From SURF-24 sp964537965 (GTDB lineage: Bacteria; Bacteroidota; Ignavibacteria; Ignavibacteriales; SURF-24), in the NCBI GenBank assembly GCA_964537965.1, contig CAZIDB010000007.1:1-44020 (forward strand): a DNA stretch of 44,020 nucleotides. Reading direction: 5' to 3'. Positions 34,701-42,510 of the stretch are shown piece by piece. Under the pieces are notes generated by a model. The model saw nothing but the letters and a program-made list of their open reading frames with translations, was not told the DNA's origin and did no database searches. Made by a program: the position numbers and the translations under genes. The stretch's first letter is position 1; every line of letters starts with the position of its first letter.

Positions 34701-35746
34701 TCCGTTTTATTACACTCACAGGTAGTACTACTGATTTCCGTTACAACTTGATAAATATCCAAATTAACCGGGCATGAACGGATACATCTTCCACAGCCTG
34801 TACAAAGTGTTTTGTTAAACCGTTCTTCATAGTATTTAAACTTGTGCATCACTCTTTGCCTGTAACGCTTGTTTTGTATATCCCTGGGATTATGGCCGGA
34901 GGCATGCTTTGTAAATACCGGGAACTGGCATGCATCCCAGTTCTTTCTTCTTAATCCTTTGTCATATTTCATTTCATCAACAATATCAAAGCAGTGGCAG
35001 GTAGGGCATAAGAACGCACAGCTTGCACAACCAATACAACGTGCGCCATATTCATCCCATGCAGGATTATCAAAATTCTTATCAAGCCATTGTTTTATCT
35101 TATCAAGTTCAAGCGGTGTACGAATCTTTTCTGCAACCTGTTTGTAAACAGGATTCTCATCAACAATCTCAATCACTTCTTCAAGTACATCTTTTAATAA
35201 AGCAGCAAGTTGCTCACCCTTTTCAGAATTTGTATAGGCAAAGAAATTTCCGGCTGCGTTTTTCTTTAACAGAATATCGCTTCCCTGTAAACTATCCGGC
35301 GTAATACCAACCGATGTACAGAAGCAGCTTTCATCGGCATTCTCGCAGGCAATGCTTATAAGAATATTTTCTGTTCTTCTGCTGTTATAAAACTCATCTT
35401 TATATTCATAATTAAAGATGTCATCAATTATCGGAAAAGCCGCAGCATCGCAAGGACGAAGGCCAACAATAATTTTCTGCTTTGCTTCCGGGGCATAATC
35501 ATCTAACTGAATATCTTTGTTCTTAAAAGAGAACTCGATTATTGGTTCAGTAATAGGAAACATAAATTCTTTTGCGGAACGGACAGTGTTAACATAATTT
35601 CCAGGTTCAACAATCTCATCTGCAGATGTTATTTGTCTGAATAGTAAAGTGTTTTTATAATTTACCGGGGCAACGACCTCTTTCCCTTTATTTAGGAGAG
35701 CGTTGATAAATTCTTTGTAGCCTGTTTTAAGTTTGTAAATTTTCAT
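34697..35746 (-). CDS. flxB: FlxB-like iron-sulfur protein (4Fe-4S dicluster)
   Basis: This 349-residue iron-sulfur protein carries two C-terminal [4Fe-4S] motifs (CIGCASCAFLCPTCHC and CTGCGRCIRSCP) and an N-terminal region with GLRPCDAAAFPIIDD, typical of the sulfhydrogenase beta / AsrA-like family. In FlxABCD complexes this subunit passes electrons between the NADH-oxidising FlxA and the rest of the complex. I chose ATG 35744-35746 with GAAGG upstream rather than a TTG nine codons earlier. The stop codon lies inside the octamer array at 34631-34700. A MNT/HEPN gene pair separates it from flxC. Confidence 0.86.
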   Translation of the reverse strand: MKIYKLKTGYKEFINALLNKGKEVVAPVNYKNTLLFRQITSADEIVEPGNYVNTVRSAKEFMFPITEPIIEFSFKNKDIQLDDYAPEAKQKIIVGLRPCDAAAFPIIDDIFNYEYKDEFYNSRRTENILISIACENADESCFCTSVGITPDSLQGSDILLKKNAAGNFFAYTNSEKGEQLAALLKDVLEEVIEIVDENPVYKQVAEKIRTPLELDKIKQWLDKNFDNPAWDEYGARCIGCASCAFLCPTCHCFDIVDEMKYDKGLRRKNWDACQFPVFTKHASGHNPRDIQNKRYRQRVMHKFKYYEERFNKTLCTGCGRCIRSCPVNLDIYQVVTEISSTTCECNKTE

Positions 35747-35784
35747 TATTATACCTTCAATAGTCGGCTTCAATTATTTGCAAA

Positions 35785-36150
35785 TCAGAAATCGAGCCTT
35801 TCCTGATTTGTACCAGATTCAAAAATTATTTTTTGTATTACCTGTTTCAGTAACGGGAGATCTTCTTTAATTACAATCCAGACACGTTTTATACTTAATC
35901 CGAAATAATCGTGTATTAGTATATCTCTTAAACCGGCTATACTCTTCCATGGAATTTCAGAATGACTCTCTTTAATTGAATTGGGAATACGTTTTACTGC
36001 TTCTCCAATAATTTCAAGTCTTCTTAGAACAGCGTCCTGTAATTGTGAATCCGAATAAAATTTTTCCTCATCAATCGCATTAGTATATGCTTCAATCTTC
36101 TGAAGAGATTCTTCGATATCTTTAAAGTAGGTTATAATGTTTCTTTTCAT
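35785..36150 (-). CDS. HEPN-domain toxin (HepT-like, DUF86)
   Basis: This 121-residue DUF86 protein is the probable toxin of a HEPN/MNT module. It has the HEPN catalytic motif R-x4-H-x-Y in LRDILIHDYFG, which in known HepT proteins makes an RNase and whose tyrosine is modified by the partner MNT enzyme. It begins inside the last codons of the MNT gene with a 4-base ATGA overlap, so translation is coupled. The pair is inserted between flxC and flxB. Activity is inferred from the intact motifs. Confidence 0.88.
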   Translation of the reverse strand: MKRNIITYFKDIEESLQKIEAYTNAIDEEKFYSDSQLQDAVLRRLEIIGEAVKRIPNSIKESHSEIPWKSIAGLRDILIHDYFGLSIKRVWIVIKEDLPLLKQVIQKIIFESGTNQERLDF

Positions 36151-36440
36151 ATCAAAGCAATTTCTTCCCGTAGGATATTGTTTTTTATTATTGGTTTAAT
36201 AACATCATATTCAACAAGGTCAACTTTTCTTCCTAATAATTCTTCGAGCTTAATTTTTAACTCAATAAATTTTAGTAAACTGTAATTGCTCTTTATCTCA
36301 ACAAGGATATCAATATCACTGTCGTCGGTGTCTTCTCCTCTTGCAACGGAGCCAAAAATTCCCGCTTTAGTTACCTCATAACTTTTAAGAATAGGAACGA
36401 TAATATTTTTAATTTCTTCTAAAGGCATATTGTTAAGCAT
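36147..36440 (-). CDS. MNT-domain nucleotidyltransferase antitoxin (MntA-like)
   Basis: This 97-residue minimal nucleotidyltransferase has the complete GS-x10-DxD motif (GSVARGEDTDDSDID), followed by a second acidic strand (GRKVDLVEYD). In MntA-HepT systems such an enzyme disarms the HEPN toxin by adding AMP to its tyrosine. It overlaps the HEPN gene by four bases and precedes it, as usual. A second ATG four codons downstream of the first is also possible. The upstream gap (36441-36534) has no clear promoter; an imperfect TTGCGG/CCGCAA pair is visible. Confidence 0.88.
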   Translation of the reverse strand: MLNNMPLEEIKNIIVPILKSYEVTKAGIFGSVARGEDTDDSDIDILVEIKSNYSLLKFIELKIKLEELLGRKVDLVEYDVIKPIIKNNILREEIALI

Positions 36441-36534
36441 TCTTTGATCATAATATAAAAAAAGCGTTCAAAAAGAATAAGAGAATTATTGCGGCAAAAA
36501 CCGGAATACTGTTTATTACCGCAACACTTCAATG

Positions 36535-37386
36535 TTATCTTATAAAGTGTTCGTCGTCTTCCATTTTGTAATCTGTTAACGGCGGTTTTGCTTCAGGGTC
36601 AATGCCAGCAACATAGCCGTACTCTTCAAATATTTCTTTTGCCATTTTCATGTTCAGTAATCCAAGCGGAATATTCTGATGACATGCGCGTTCGCATTCG
36701 CCGCAACCGATGCATCTGCCTGCAAGATGAAAGGCGCGGATGAAATGCCAGCTTAAATTTCCAACCGGGTGAGGGCTCGATTCTATCCACCGCGGCTGGG
36801 TTTTATCTACAATACACTGTTCGCAGTAGCATAAAGGACAAACCTGGCGGCATGCATAACAGCGTACACATTTATCAAATTCTTTCATCCAGAAATTCCA
36901 GCGTTCTTCAACCGGCATTTTCTCAATCATCTCAAGCCGTGCAAATCTTTTACTCATATCAACCGGCACTTCGGTTATTGCTTCACCTGCAAGAACATCA
37001 TATATTTTTGGAGTGTGAACAGCACACATGCGGCATTTGCCAAGTACTTCTCCGTTTACTTGTTCAGTAACGCCTTCGCAGGGCAAACCAATTATATAAA
37101 CATCTTCTCTGTTAATCTGGTGCTCCTGTATTAATCCTACAATTGTTTTTGCATCGCAGCCTTTTACAAAAATTCCAATCGGCTTTGGCAGCTTATAAGA
37201 TTTTGTAAGGTAAACCGTAAGATTGTTAACGCAATATTTATTAAAAATAAATTTCCCTGCCTGCTGCGGAGTTTTAGCAATAAGCGTTTGGGTCTTGCCG
37301 GGAACAGTGCCATTTGCATAGCCCACAACAGCAGCAACTTTGCCGGATTCTAATAATTCTTTCGCTATTTGATTTGGTGATAGCAT
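36535..37386 (-). CDS. flxC: FlxC-like iron-sulfur protein (FrhB/FdhB-related)
   Basis: This 283-residue protein combines an N-terminal segment like coenzyme F420 hydrogenase/dehydrogenase beta subunits (VKGCDAKTIVGLIQEHQI, then GLPCEGV) with two cysteine clusters for [4Fe-4S] centres (CVRCYACRQVCPLCYCEQC and CIGCGECERACHQNIP). In FlxABCD-HdrABC complexes FlxC is an electron-transfer iron-sulfur subunit. It lies only eight bases downstream of the ORF6N gene stop, and upstream of the MNT/HEPN pair. The assignment to FlxC rather than FlxB rests on operon order and cysteine layout. Confidence 0.82.
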   Translation of the reverse strand: MLSPNQIAKELLESGKVAAVVGYANGTVPGKTQTLIAKTPQQAGKFIFNKYCVNNLTVYLTKSYKLPKPIGIFVKGCDAKTIVGLIQEHQINREDVYIIGLPCEGVTEQVNGEVLGKCRMCAVHTPKIYDVLAGEAITEVPVDMSKRFARLEMIEKMPVEERWNFWMKEFDKCVRCYACRQVCPLCYCEQCIVDKTQPRWIESSPHPVGNLSWHFIRAFHLAGRCIGCGECERACHQNIPLGLLNMKMAKEIFEEYGYVAGIDPEAKPPLTDYKMEDDEHFIR

Positions 37387-37394
37387 AATTTGCT

Positions 37395-37928
37395 CTACAA
37401 TTTTATTTTATCATTCAGTGTAAACCCGATGTGTTTTCTTTGCGGTTCCGGGGGTAATAATAATTGCCGGATTGCTTCAAAAACTTCGGAGAATTGCTCA
37501 TCGTGATAAGCAATTTTAAATTCTAATTCCTTTAGCTTTTCAGAGATTTCTTTATTTTCATCTATAGCTTTCCTCAGCTTAACAAAGGCGCGCATAATTT
37601 CAATATTTACCTCGATGGCTTTCTCGCTATTAATTATGCTTGACAGCATTGCTACACCCTGTTCTGTAAAAGCATAGGGATAAGCGCCACCTAAATATTT
37701 TTTAGATGGTATCACATTTTGTGATACCAAAAAATCAATTTCTTTTTTGTTAAGAATCAATAAAAAATCTTTGGGAAATCTTTTTATGTTTCGTTTTACT
37801 GCCTGTTTCAAAGCTCTTGTTTCAATGTCGTATAAAAAAGCCAGGTCGCGATCAAGAATCACTTTTTCGTTCCTGAAATAATGAATCAAGACTGAAATGT
37901 TTATTCGCTTTTGTAACCTGTTTGCCAT
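37395..37928 (-). CDS. ORF6N-domain DNA-binding protein
   Basis: This 177-residue protein has an N-terminal ORF6N domain (VILDRDLAFLYDIETRALKQ, then AVKRNIKRFPKDFLLILNKK and YAFTEQGVAMLSSIINSEKA), a DNA-binding domain first known from phage antirepressors and common as stand-alone genes in Bacteroidota. The C-terminal half is a helical coiled region (AIDENKEISEKLKELEFKI). No phage genes are nearby. The gene is squeezed between flxD and flxC, eight bases ahead of flxC, so it must be transcribed with the redox genes unless it has its own promoter. Function is unknown. Confidence 0.85.
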   Translation of the reverse strand: MANRLQKRINISVLIHYFRNEKVILDRDLAFLYDIETRALKQAVKRNIKRFPKDFLLILNKKEIDFLVSQNVIPSKKYLGGAYPYAFTEQGVAMLSSIINSEKAIEVNIEIMRAFVKLRKAIDENKEISEKLKELEFKIAYHDEQFSEVFEAIRQLLLPPEPQRKHIGFTLNDKIKL

Positions 37929-38030
37929 GTTTATTCTCTATTCCAGCTTATTTCTGCAAACAGTGGTTGCATATTTGAAGAGTTTTTATATGTTGAAAGT
38001 AATCTTACCATAACAAGTGCAAATCTGAAC

Positions 38031-38522
38031 TCAACTTAATTCGGCCCGTGTTTCTTTTTCAAAATTTTGAAACGGGAAAGATTCCTTAATTATCTCTTTA
38101 TAATTTGTAAATGGACCGAGCGTACGGATTTCATCTGTAACTGTGTTTACAACATCCCGCCACTTTGCGCCTTCTGCTGCAGATACCCAGCTGAATTGTA
38201 TTCTTCGGGAATCTATTCCCATAAAATCAAGCAGCTTGCGGAGCATTGCAAACCTGCGGCGTGCGTGAAAGTTGCCCGCATTATAATGGCAATCATTCGG
38301 ATGACAGCCGCTTACAAGAACCCCGTCAGCCCCGTTCTCAAACGCCTTGATGATAAATGAGAAATCAATTCTTCCCGTGCAAGGCAGGCGAAGAACACGA
38401 ACATTTGGTTCGTATTTTAATCTGCTTGTACCGGCTAAATCTGCGCCTGTATAAGTACACCACTGGCATACAAAAGCTGCAATGTTGGGTTCAAAGTGAT
38501 TATTTAATTTTTGCTCTTCCAT
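38031..38522 (-). CDS. flxD: FlxD/MvhD-like electron-transfer subunit
   Basis: This 163-residue protein matches the MvhD/HdrA-partner family, a small [2Fe-2S]-containing subunit that links an electron donor to HdrA. It contains FVCQWCTYTGADLAGTSRL, VRVLRLPCTGRID, VSGCHPNDCHY and NFHARRRFAMLRKLL. In methanogens MvhD joins hydrogenase to HdrABC; with no hydrogenase genes here it should join FlxABC to HdrA, as FlxD does. I chose ATG 38520-38522 because AAGGAA lies six bases upstream; an in-frame ATG at 38576 would add 18 poorly conserved residues. Confidence 0.9.
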   Translation of the reverse strand: MEEQKLNNHFEPNIAAFVCQWCTYTGADLAGTSRLKYEPNVRVLRLPCTGRIDFSFIIKAFENGADGVLVSGCHPNDCHYNAGNFHARRRFAMLRKLLDFMGIDSRRIQFSWVSAAEGAKWRDVVNTVTDEIRTLGPFTNYKEIIKESFPFQNFEKETRAELS

Positions 38523-38602
38523 TTTATTTCCTTGTAAACTCTCGTTTAATTTACTTTTCACATTGTTATCGTCCATAAATCATCACAACACTATTAATTT
38601 CC

Positions 38603-38648
38603 GTCATTCGCTGCGCTGTCAATCGTTGTCATTCAATCGTCATTCAAT
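38603..38648. repeat. Left word array of four-helix element A (GTCATTC units)
   Basis: Four units GTCATTC (38603, 38628, 38639) or GTCAATC (38618) are spaced 15, 10 and 11 bases apart. The array runs into the end of the four-helix gene and encodes its last residues (PLNDD) and stop. The right-hand array at 39020-39061 carries the inverted word. Exact 10-bp inverted pair: GTCATTCAAT (38639-38648) with ATTGAATGAC (39020-39029). Confidence 0.75.
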
Positions 38649-39001
38649 GGCTTTTTGCCAATTGAAGAAATGTAATTATTTAATCTTACTCCAATATCAT
38701 TTACTTCTTGAATAAATTTCTCAAAGTCTTCGCTGCTAATTAATTTTCTGTTCGAAGCTTTTGTAAGCCACGTTTTTGTTTCAAATAAAGAACCTCTGGA
38801 ATAATAACAAAACTGTTTTTCTTCCTTATAAAAAAATCTTCCAAAGCCTTCACTAAGATTTGCAGCGACGGAATCGATTGCTTTTATAAGCTGTTTTCCT
38901 ACTGTATCTTTTGCAAAGTAATCCCAGTTAAAAACAAGATTCCAGATTTCATCAGCAATAGACATTGATAATTGATATACTCTAAGCTCTTCTAGTTTCA
39001 C
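38633..39001 (-). CDS. Four-helix-bundle protein, 23S rRNA intervening-sequence (S23) family, copy A
   Basis: This 122-residue helical protein belongs to the S23/IVP four-helix-bundle family, originally found in intervening sequences of 23S rRNA genes and related to Avd of diversity-generating retroelements. Family signs are LRVYQLSMSIADEIWNLV at the N-terminus and QLIKAIDSVAANLSEGFGRF in helix two. It starts with GTG 38999-39001 preceded by GGAGG, a strong ribosome-binding site; the overlapping ATG is out of frame. It lies between hdrA and flxD, with inverted word arrays on both sides, and its last codons are made of array units. Function is unknown. Confidence 0.85.
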   Translation of the reverse strand: MKLEELRVYQLSMSIADEIWNLVFNWDYFAKDTVGKQLIKAIDSVAANLSEGFGRFFYKEEKQFCYYSRGSLFETKTWLTKASNRKLISSEDFEKFIQEVNDIGVRLNNYISSIGKKPLNDD

Positions 39002-39019
39002 ATGCCTCCAAATTCTACA

Positions 39020-39061
39020 ATTGAATGACTATGAATTACTATCGAATGACAATTGAATTAC
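39020..39061. repeat. Right word array of four-helix element A (GAATKAC units)
   Basis: Four units alternate GAATGAC (39023, 39044) and GAATTAC (39033, 39055), spaced 10, 11 and 11 bases. They are the inverted form of the GTCATTC units of 38603-38648. The array ends eight bases before the hdrA stop codon region (39070). Confidence 0.75.
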
Positions 39062-39069
39062 CATCTCTT

Positions 39070-41073
39070 CTATATGAACAATGCATTAATTTCAGCGTAA
39101 ACCTGTTGATCTGTAAATCCTGCAAGATCTAAAGATTTTGATCTGCAGATTGAAACGCACGTACCGCAGCCCTGGCATTTACCTTCATTCACATTTGCAA
39201 CAATGCGTATAACCTGGCCCGCGCGGTTCTTAATTTCCTTTCTCGCAATTGCAGCATAAGGACAGGCAGTAATACAGAATTCGCAATCAACGCAAGTTGT
39301 TTCGTTTACTCTTGCAACATAAGGTTCACGTTCAAGATCAAATGAACTGAACAAACCTAAAACTTTAGACGCTGCTGCAGATGCTTGTGCAACTGCTTCG
39401 GGAATATCCTTTGGCGCCTGGCATGCACCGGCTAAATATATTCCTGCGCTATTTGTTTCAACAGGGCGAAGTTTTGGATGAGCTTCAGATAAGAATTTAT
39501 ATTTATCGTAACCAACACCAAGTTTCTGTGCAAGTGGAACAATATCCGATTGAGCAACAACTGCCGTTGCAAGAACAACTAAGTCGGCCTCAATCTCTAC
39601 CTGTGCGCCGCTTAATGTATCTGCACCTTTAACTAAAAGCTTATCTCCCTGCTGTGAGATTTTTGAAACTCTCCCGCGTAAATAAATTGCTCCGTCTTCT
39701 TCAATTGCACGGCGGACGAACTCATCATAATTTTTTCCGCCCGCTCTAATATCCATATAAAATACAATTGCTTTTCCGTTATGAACTTTGTGTTTGTAGA
39801 GCATTGTATGTTTTGCAGTGTACATACAACAAATTTTACTGCAGTAACTAACACCTTTTGCTTCGTCCCTGCTACCAACGCATTGAATAAACACAACTGT
39901 CTCCGGTACTTTTCCGTCTGATGGTCTTTTTACTTCACCAAATGTAGGACCGCTTGCGCTTAGTATTCTTTCAAACTGAAGCCCGTCAATAACATCCGGA
40001 TATTTTCCGTAACCATATTCGCCGTAGCCTTTAATTTCTGAGTCTGTTGGTTTCTTATCTATTTTGTAAAGGTCATAACCGGTAGCAACTACAATTGCTC
40101 CAATTTCTTCTTTTATAAACTGGTCTGTCTGATCCCAGCGGATTGCTTTAGGTCCGCACATCTTTTCGCATAAGCCGCATTTGCCTGTTTTAAAATGAGT
40201 GCAGTATTCAGCATCAATTACGGGTTTGTTTGGAACAGCCTGCGGGAAAGGAACGTAAATAGCTTTGCGTGTGCCTAATCCTGTGTTAAACTCACTTGGA
40301 ATTTTTTTAATCGGGCATTTTTCCTGGCAGATGCCGCATCCTGTACAAACTGAATTATCAATGTAGCTTGCTTTTCTTTTTATCGTTACTTCAAAATTTC
40401 CAATGTAGCCTGAAACACTTTCAACTTCACTGTAAGCATAAACCTTAATGTTCTTATGAGTGTTGGCGCTTACCATCTTTGGAGTTAATATACACTGCGA
40501 GCAATCCAGCGTTGGAAACGTTTCAGAAAGCTGAGCCATATGTCCGCCGATTGACGGAGACTTTTCAACAAGAATTACTTCCTGTCCGCCGTCTGCAATA
40601 TCAAGCGCTGCCTGAATACCGGCAACACCGCCGCCAATAACAAGGGCGCGTTTAGTAACAGGAATTCTTATTGGAGCAAGCGGAAGATTTCTTTTAACTT
40701 TCTCAACCATTATTCTAATAAGATCAAGAGCTTTTTCCGTTGCCTTCTCTTTATCTTCGTGAACCCAGGAGCAATGTTCGCGTATGTTTGCAATCTCGCA
40801 TAGGAACGGGTTCATTCCCGCAGATTCAACTGCGCGGCGGAATGTTTTTTCGTGCATCAATGGGCTGCAACTTCCAATTACAACTCCGCTGAGGTTATAA
40901 TTTTTAATTGCGTCTTTAATAATTGTCTGGCCCGGATCCGAACAGAGATATTTATACTCAGTTGAAAAGACCACATCTCTTAGCGATGCTGCTTTCTTTG
41001 CAACAGTTACACAGTCTACTGTTCTGCCGATATTTTCACCGCAGTGGCAAACGAAAACTCCAATACGAGACAT
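39070..41073 (-). CDS. hdrA: Heterodisulfide reductase subunit A-like flavoprotein (HdrA)
   Basis: HdrA is the FAD and iron-sulfur subunit where electrons are split between ferredoxin and a disulfide in Hdr complexes. The 667-residue protein has an N-terminal cysteine domain (VFVCHCGENIG; YLCSDPGQ), FAD-binding GGGVAGIQAALDIADGG near residue 147, TLDCSQCILTPKM near 188, a ferredoxin-like CTGCGICQEKCP at 243, further cysteines (CGLCEKMC; CSKICC), and two C-terminal [4Fe-4S] motifs (CVDCEFCITACP at 594 and CQGCGTCVSIC at 633). No selenocysteine is present. AAGGAG precedes the ATG. It lies between flxD and hdrB; the pairing predicts electron bifurcation from NADH. Confidence 0.95.
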   Translation of the reverse strand: MSRIGVFVCHCGENIGRTVDCVTVAKKAASLRDVVFSTEYKYLCSDPGQTIIKDAIKNYNLSGVVIGSCSPLMHEKTFRRAVESAGMNPFLCEIANIREHCSWVHEDKEKATEKALDLIRIMVEKVKRNLPLAPIRIPVTKRALVIGGGVAGIQAALDIADGGQEVILVEKSPSIGGHMAQLSETFPTLDCSQCILTPKMVSANTHKNIKVYAYSEVESVSGYIGNFEVTIKRKASYIDNSVCTGCGICQEKCPIKKIPSEFNTGLGTRKAIYVPFPQAVPNKPVIDAEYCTHFKTGKCGLCEKMCGPKAIRWDQTDQFIKEEIGAIVVATGYDLYKIDKKPTDSEIKGYGEYGYGKYPDVIDGLQFERILSASGPTFGEVKRPSDGKVPETVVFIQCVGSRDEAKGVSYCSKICCMYTAKHTMLYKHKVHNGKAIVFYMDIRAGGKNYDEFVRRAIEEDGAIYLRGRVSKISQQGDKLLVKGADTLSGAQVEIEADLVVLATAVVAQSDIVPLAQKLGVGYDKYKFLSEAHPKLRPVETNSAGIYLAGACQAPKDIPEAVAQASAAASKVLGLFSSFDLEREPYVARVNETTCVDCEFCITACPYAAIARKEIKNRAGQVIRIVANVNEGKCQGCGTCVSICRSKSLDLAGFTDQQVYAEINALFI

Positions 41074-41093
41074 TTATTGCTCCTTGTAAGTTT

Positions 41094-41154
41094 AGAACGT
41101 AGAGTGTAGAGTTAAGAATAACGAAATAGTTCTACGCTCTTCGTTCTTAGTTCT
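41094..41154. repeat. Inverted heptamer array at the hdrB-hdrA junction, no gene inside
   Basis: Four consecutive 7-mers (AGAACGT, AGAGTGT, AGAGTTA, AGAATAA; 41094-41121) face four inverted 7-mers (TAGTTCT, ACGCTCT, TCGTTCT, TAGTTCT; 41127-41154) across a centre of five bases. The outermost 10-bp arms match exactly (AGTTTAGAAC at 41089-41098 and GTTCTAAACT at 41150-41159). The hdrB stop codon (41153-41155) lies in the array. It is the same architecture as the four-helix elements but without an ORF. Confidence 0.8.
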
Positions 41155-42025
41155 AAACTAAGTTGTGTTCTTTTAATACTTCTGCCGGGCTTATAAACTG
41201 CGAAGTCAATCCAAGGTTTTTAGCCGGAATGTCAAGCGCAAGTCCCAGCAGTTGGGTAATGTAAAGGATCGGAAACTTAAAATCGGTTTTATATTTTTTA
41301 TTAATCTGTTCCTGGCGCATATCAAGATTAGCCTGGCATAACGGGCACGCAACGGCAATACAATCTGCACCGGTAATACGGGCTGAGTCAAGGATCTTTT
41401 TTACTAAATCCAAAACAACATCTTTCAATGGAATTGCGTGACTGCCGCCGCAGCATTCTGTTTTGCTTGACCACTGAACCGGCGTTCCACCTAATGCAGA
41501 AATCAATTCATCCATTGATGTTGGATCTTCTTCATCATCAAACTGTAAAATTTTACCGGGACGAACGAGCAGGCAACCGTAATAACATGCAATCTTTAAA
41601 TCTTTTAACGGCTTCTTTACTTCGGCTTTTATTTTATCAATTCCGTAAATATCTCTGAAGAATTCAAGAACATTTATTATGCGTAAATCTTTTTCAGCAG
41701 TTTCGCCTATTATATAATTCATTCTTTCTTTCATCGTGGTAGAATGATGAACTTCGTAATCGGCAACTTTTAACCTGTTATAACAAGCGGCACAGGGAGC
41801 AATAATATTTTCAAGCCCCTGTTTGGATGCGTTAACAATGTTTGCATAAGGAAGGGCAACACCAAGTTCTTCTTTTGTTGTGTGGGCAGGAGTAGCACCG
41901 CAGCAATTCCAGTCTTCAATTTCTTCCAGTTGAATGTTGAAGGCATTACAAACTTCCCGCATTGATTTTTCATATTCTTTAGCTGTTGCATGCGCAGAAC
42001 AACCGGGGTAATAACCGAAACTCAT
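41153..42025 (-). CDS. hdrB: Heterodisulfide reductase subunit B-like protein (HdrB)
   Basis: HdrB carries the unusual cysteine-ligated iron-sulfur site that reduces disulfides in Hdr complexes. The 290-residue protein has two CCG-type domains: YYPGCSAH and NCCGATPAH with CAACYNRL in the first half, and YYGCLLV, ECCGGSHA and CPLCQANL in the second. These match both conserved C-x(n)-CC-x(n)-CxxC sets. AGGAG precedes the ATG. In organisms without coenzyme M/B the physiological disulfide is not known; DsrC-like proteins have been proposed. Its stop codon lies in the heptamer hairpin 41094-41154. Confidence 0.95.
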   Translation of the reverse strand: MSFGYYPGCSAHATAKEYEKSMREVCNAFNIQLEEIEDWNCCGATPAHTTKEELGVALPYANIVNASKQGLENIIAPCAACYNRLKVADYEVHHSTTMKERMNYIIGETAEKDLRIINVLEFFRDIYGIDKIKAEVKKPLKDLKIACYYGCLLVRPGKILQFDDEEDPTSMDELISALGGTPVQWSSKTECCGGSHAIPLKDVVLDLVKKILDSARITGADCIAVACPLCQANLDMRQEQINKKYKTDFKFPILYITQLLGLALDIPAKNLGLTSQFISPAEVLKEHNLV

Positions 42026-42045
42026 TTGTTGACTCCTATACTTAA

Positions 42046-42092
42046 GAGAATAGAGAACACTGTCCGCCTTAGGCGGATCAGAATACAGAAGT
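42046..42092. repeat. Left word array of four-helix element B, with embedded GC palindrome
   Basis: Heptamers GAGAATA (42046) and GAGAACA (42053), then CAGAATA (42079) and CAGAAGT (42086). The middle is interrupted by the 15-bp palindrome TCCGCCTTAGGCGGA (42063-42077). An exact 12-bp inverted pair links it to the right array: CAGAATACAGAA (42079-42090) with TTCTGTATTCTG (42517-42528). Confidence 0.75.
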
Positions 42093-42114
42093 AAAACTTT
42101 AAATTAATTTGTTA

Positions 42115-42510
42115 TTAACCTATGGTAGTTTTTCTATATTCTGAATTTAAAACTTTATCTTCCTGAATTTTATTAGAGTAAGAAGCAAGTAGCTTGCTTA
42201 CTTCTTCAATCAATTTTTCTAATTCATTTGAGAAACCATAACCTAAATCTTTAGCAAGAATAAGGTAATATTTGCATTCTTCAGCAGAACCTTGTGCAAT
42301 ATTAAGAAATCTTATTTTATCCTGTTTGCCAAACTTCTTAAAACCTTCTGCTATATTTGCCGCAATAGATATAGCCGCTCTTCTAAACTGGGACGTTAAA
42401 CAATATATTTCGCTTTTAGGGAAAGTGTCAGTTAGCTTATAAACACCAAGTACAAATTCATGCGCTTTTTGCCAAACAATCAAATCCTTAAAAGATTTTG
42501 CTCCGTCCAT
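42115..42510 (-). CDS. Four-helix-bundle protein, 23S rRNA intervening-sequence (S23) family, copy B
   Basis: This 131-residue member of the S23/IVP family shows the typical start FKDLIVWQKAHEFVLGVYKL, then LTSQFRRAAISIAANIAEGF and GSAEECKYYLILAKDLGY. It is only distantly related to copy A at 38633-39001, so the two are not a recent duplication. The ATG (42508-42510) is part of the first heptamer of the right-hand array, and no ribosome-binding site is seen outside the array. It lies between hdrC and hdrB. Confidence 0.88.
   Translation of the reverse strand: MDGAKSFKDLIVWQKAHEFVLGVYKLTDTFPKSEIYCLTSQFRRAAISIAANIAEGFKKFGKQDKIRFLNIAQGSAEECKYYLILAKDLGYGFSNELEKLIEEVSKLLASYSNKIQEDKVLNSEYRKTTIG

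Noticed and set aside
36488..36525. TTGCGG/CCGCAA hairpin as a terminator between flxC and the MNT gene
   Set aside because: Six-base arms with a loop of 26 bases and no T-tract are too weak.
39070..41073. Selenocysteine or frameshift in hdrA
   Set aside because: The reading frame is unbroken and the site that is selenocysteine in some relatives reads as cysteine.
38633..42510. Diversity-generating retroelement (four-helix proteins resemble Avd)
   Set aside because: No reverse transcriptase, template repeat or variable C-type lectin gene is visible nearby.
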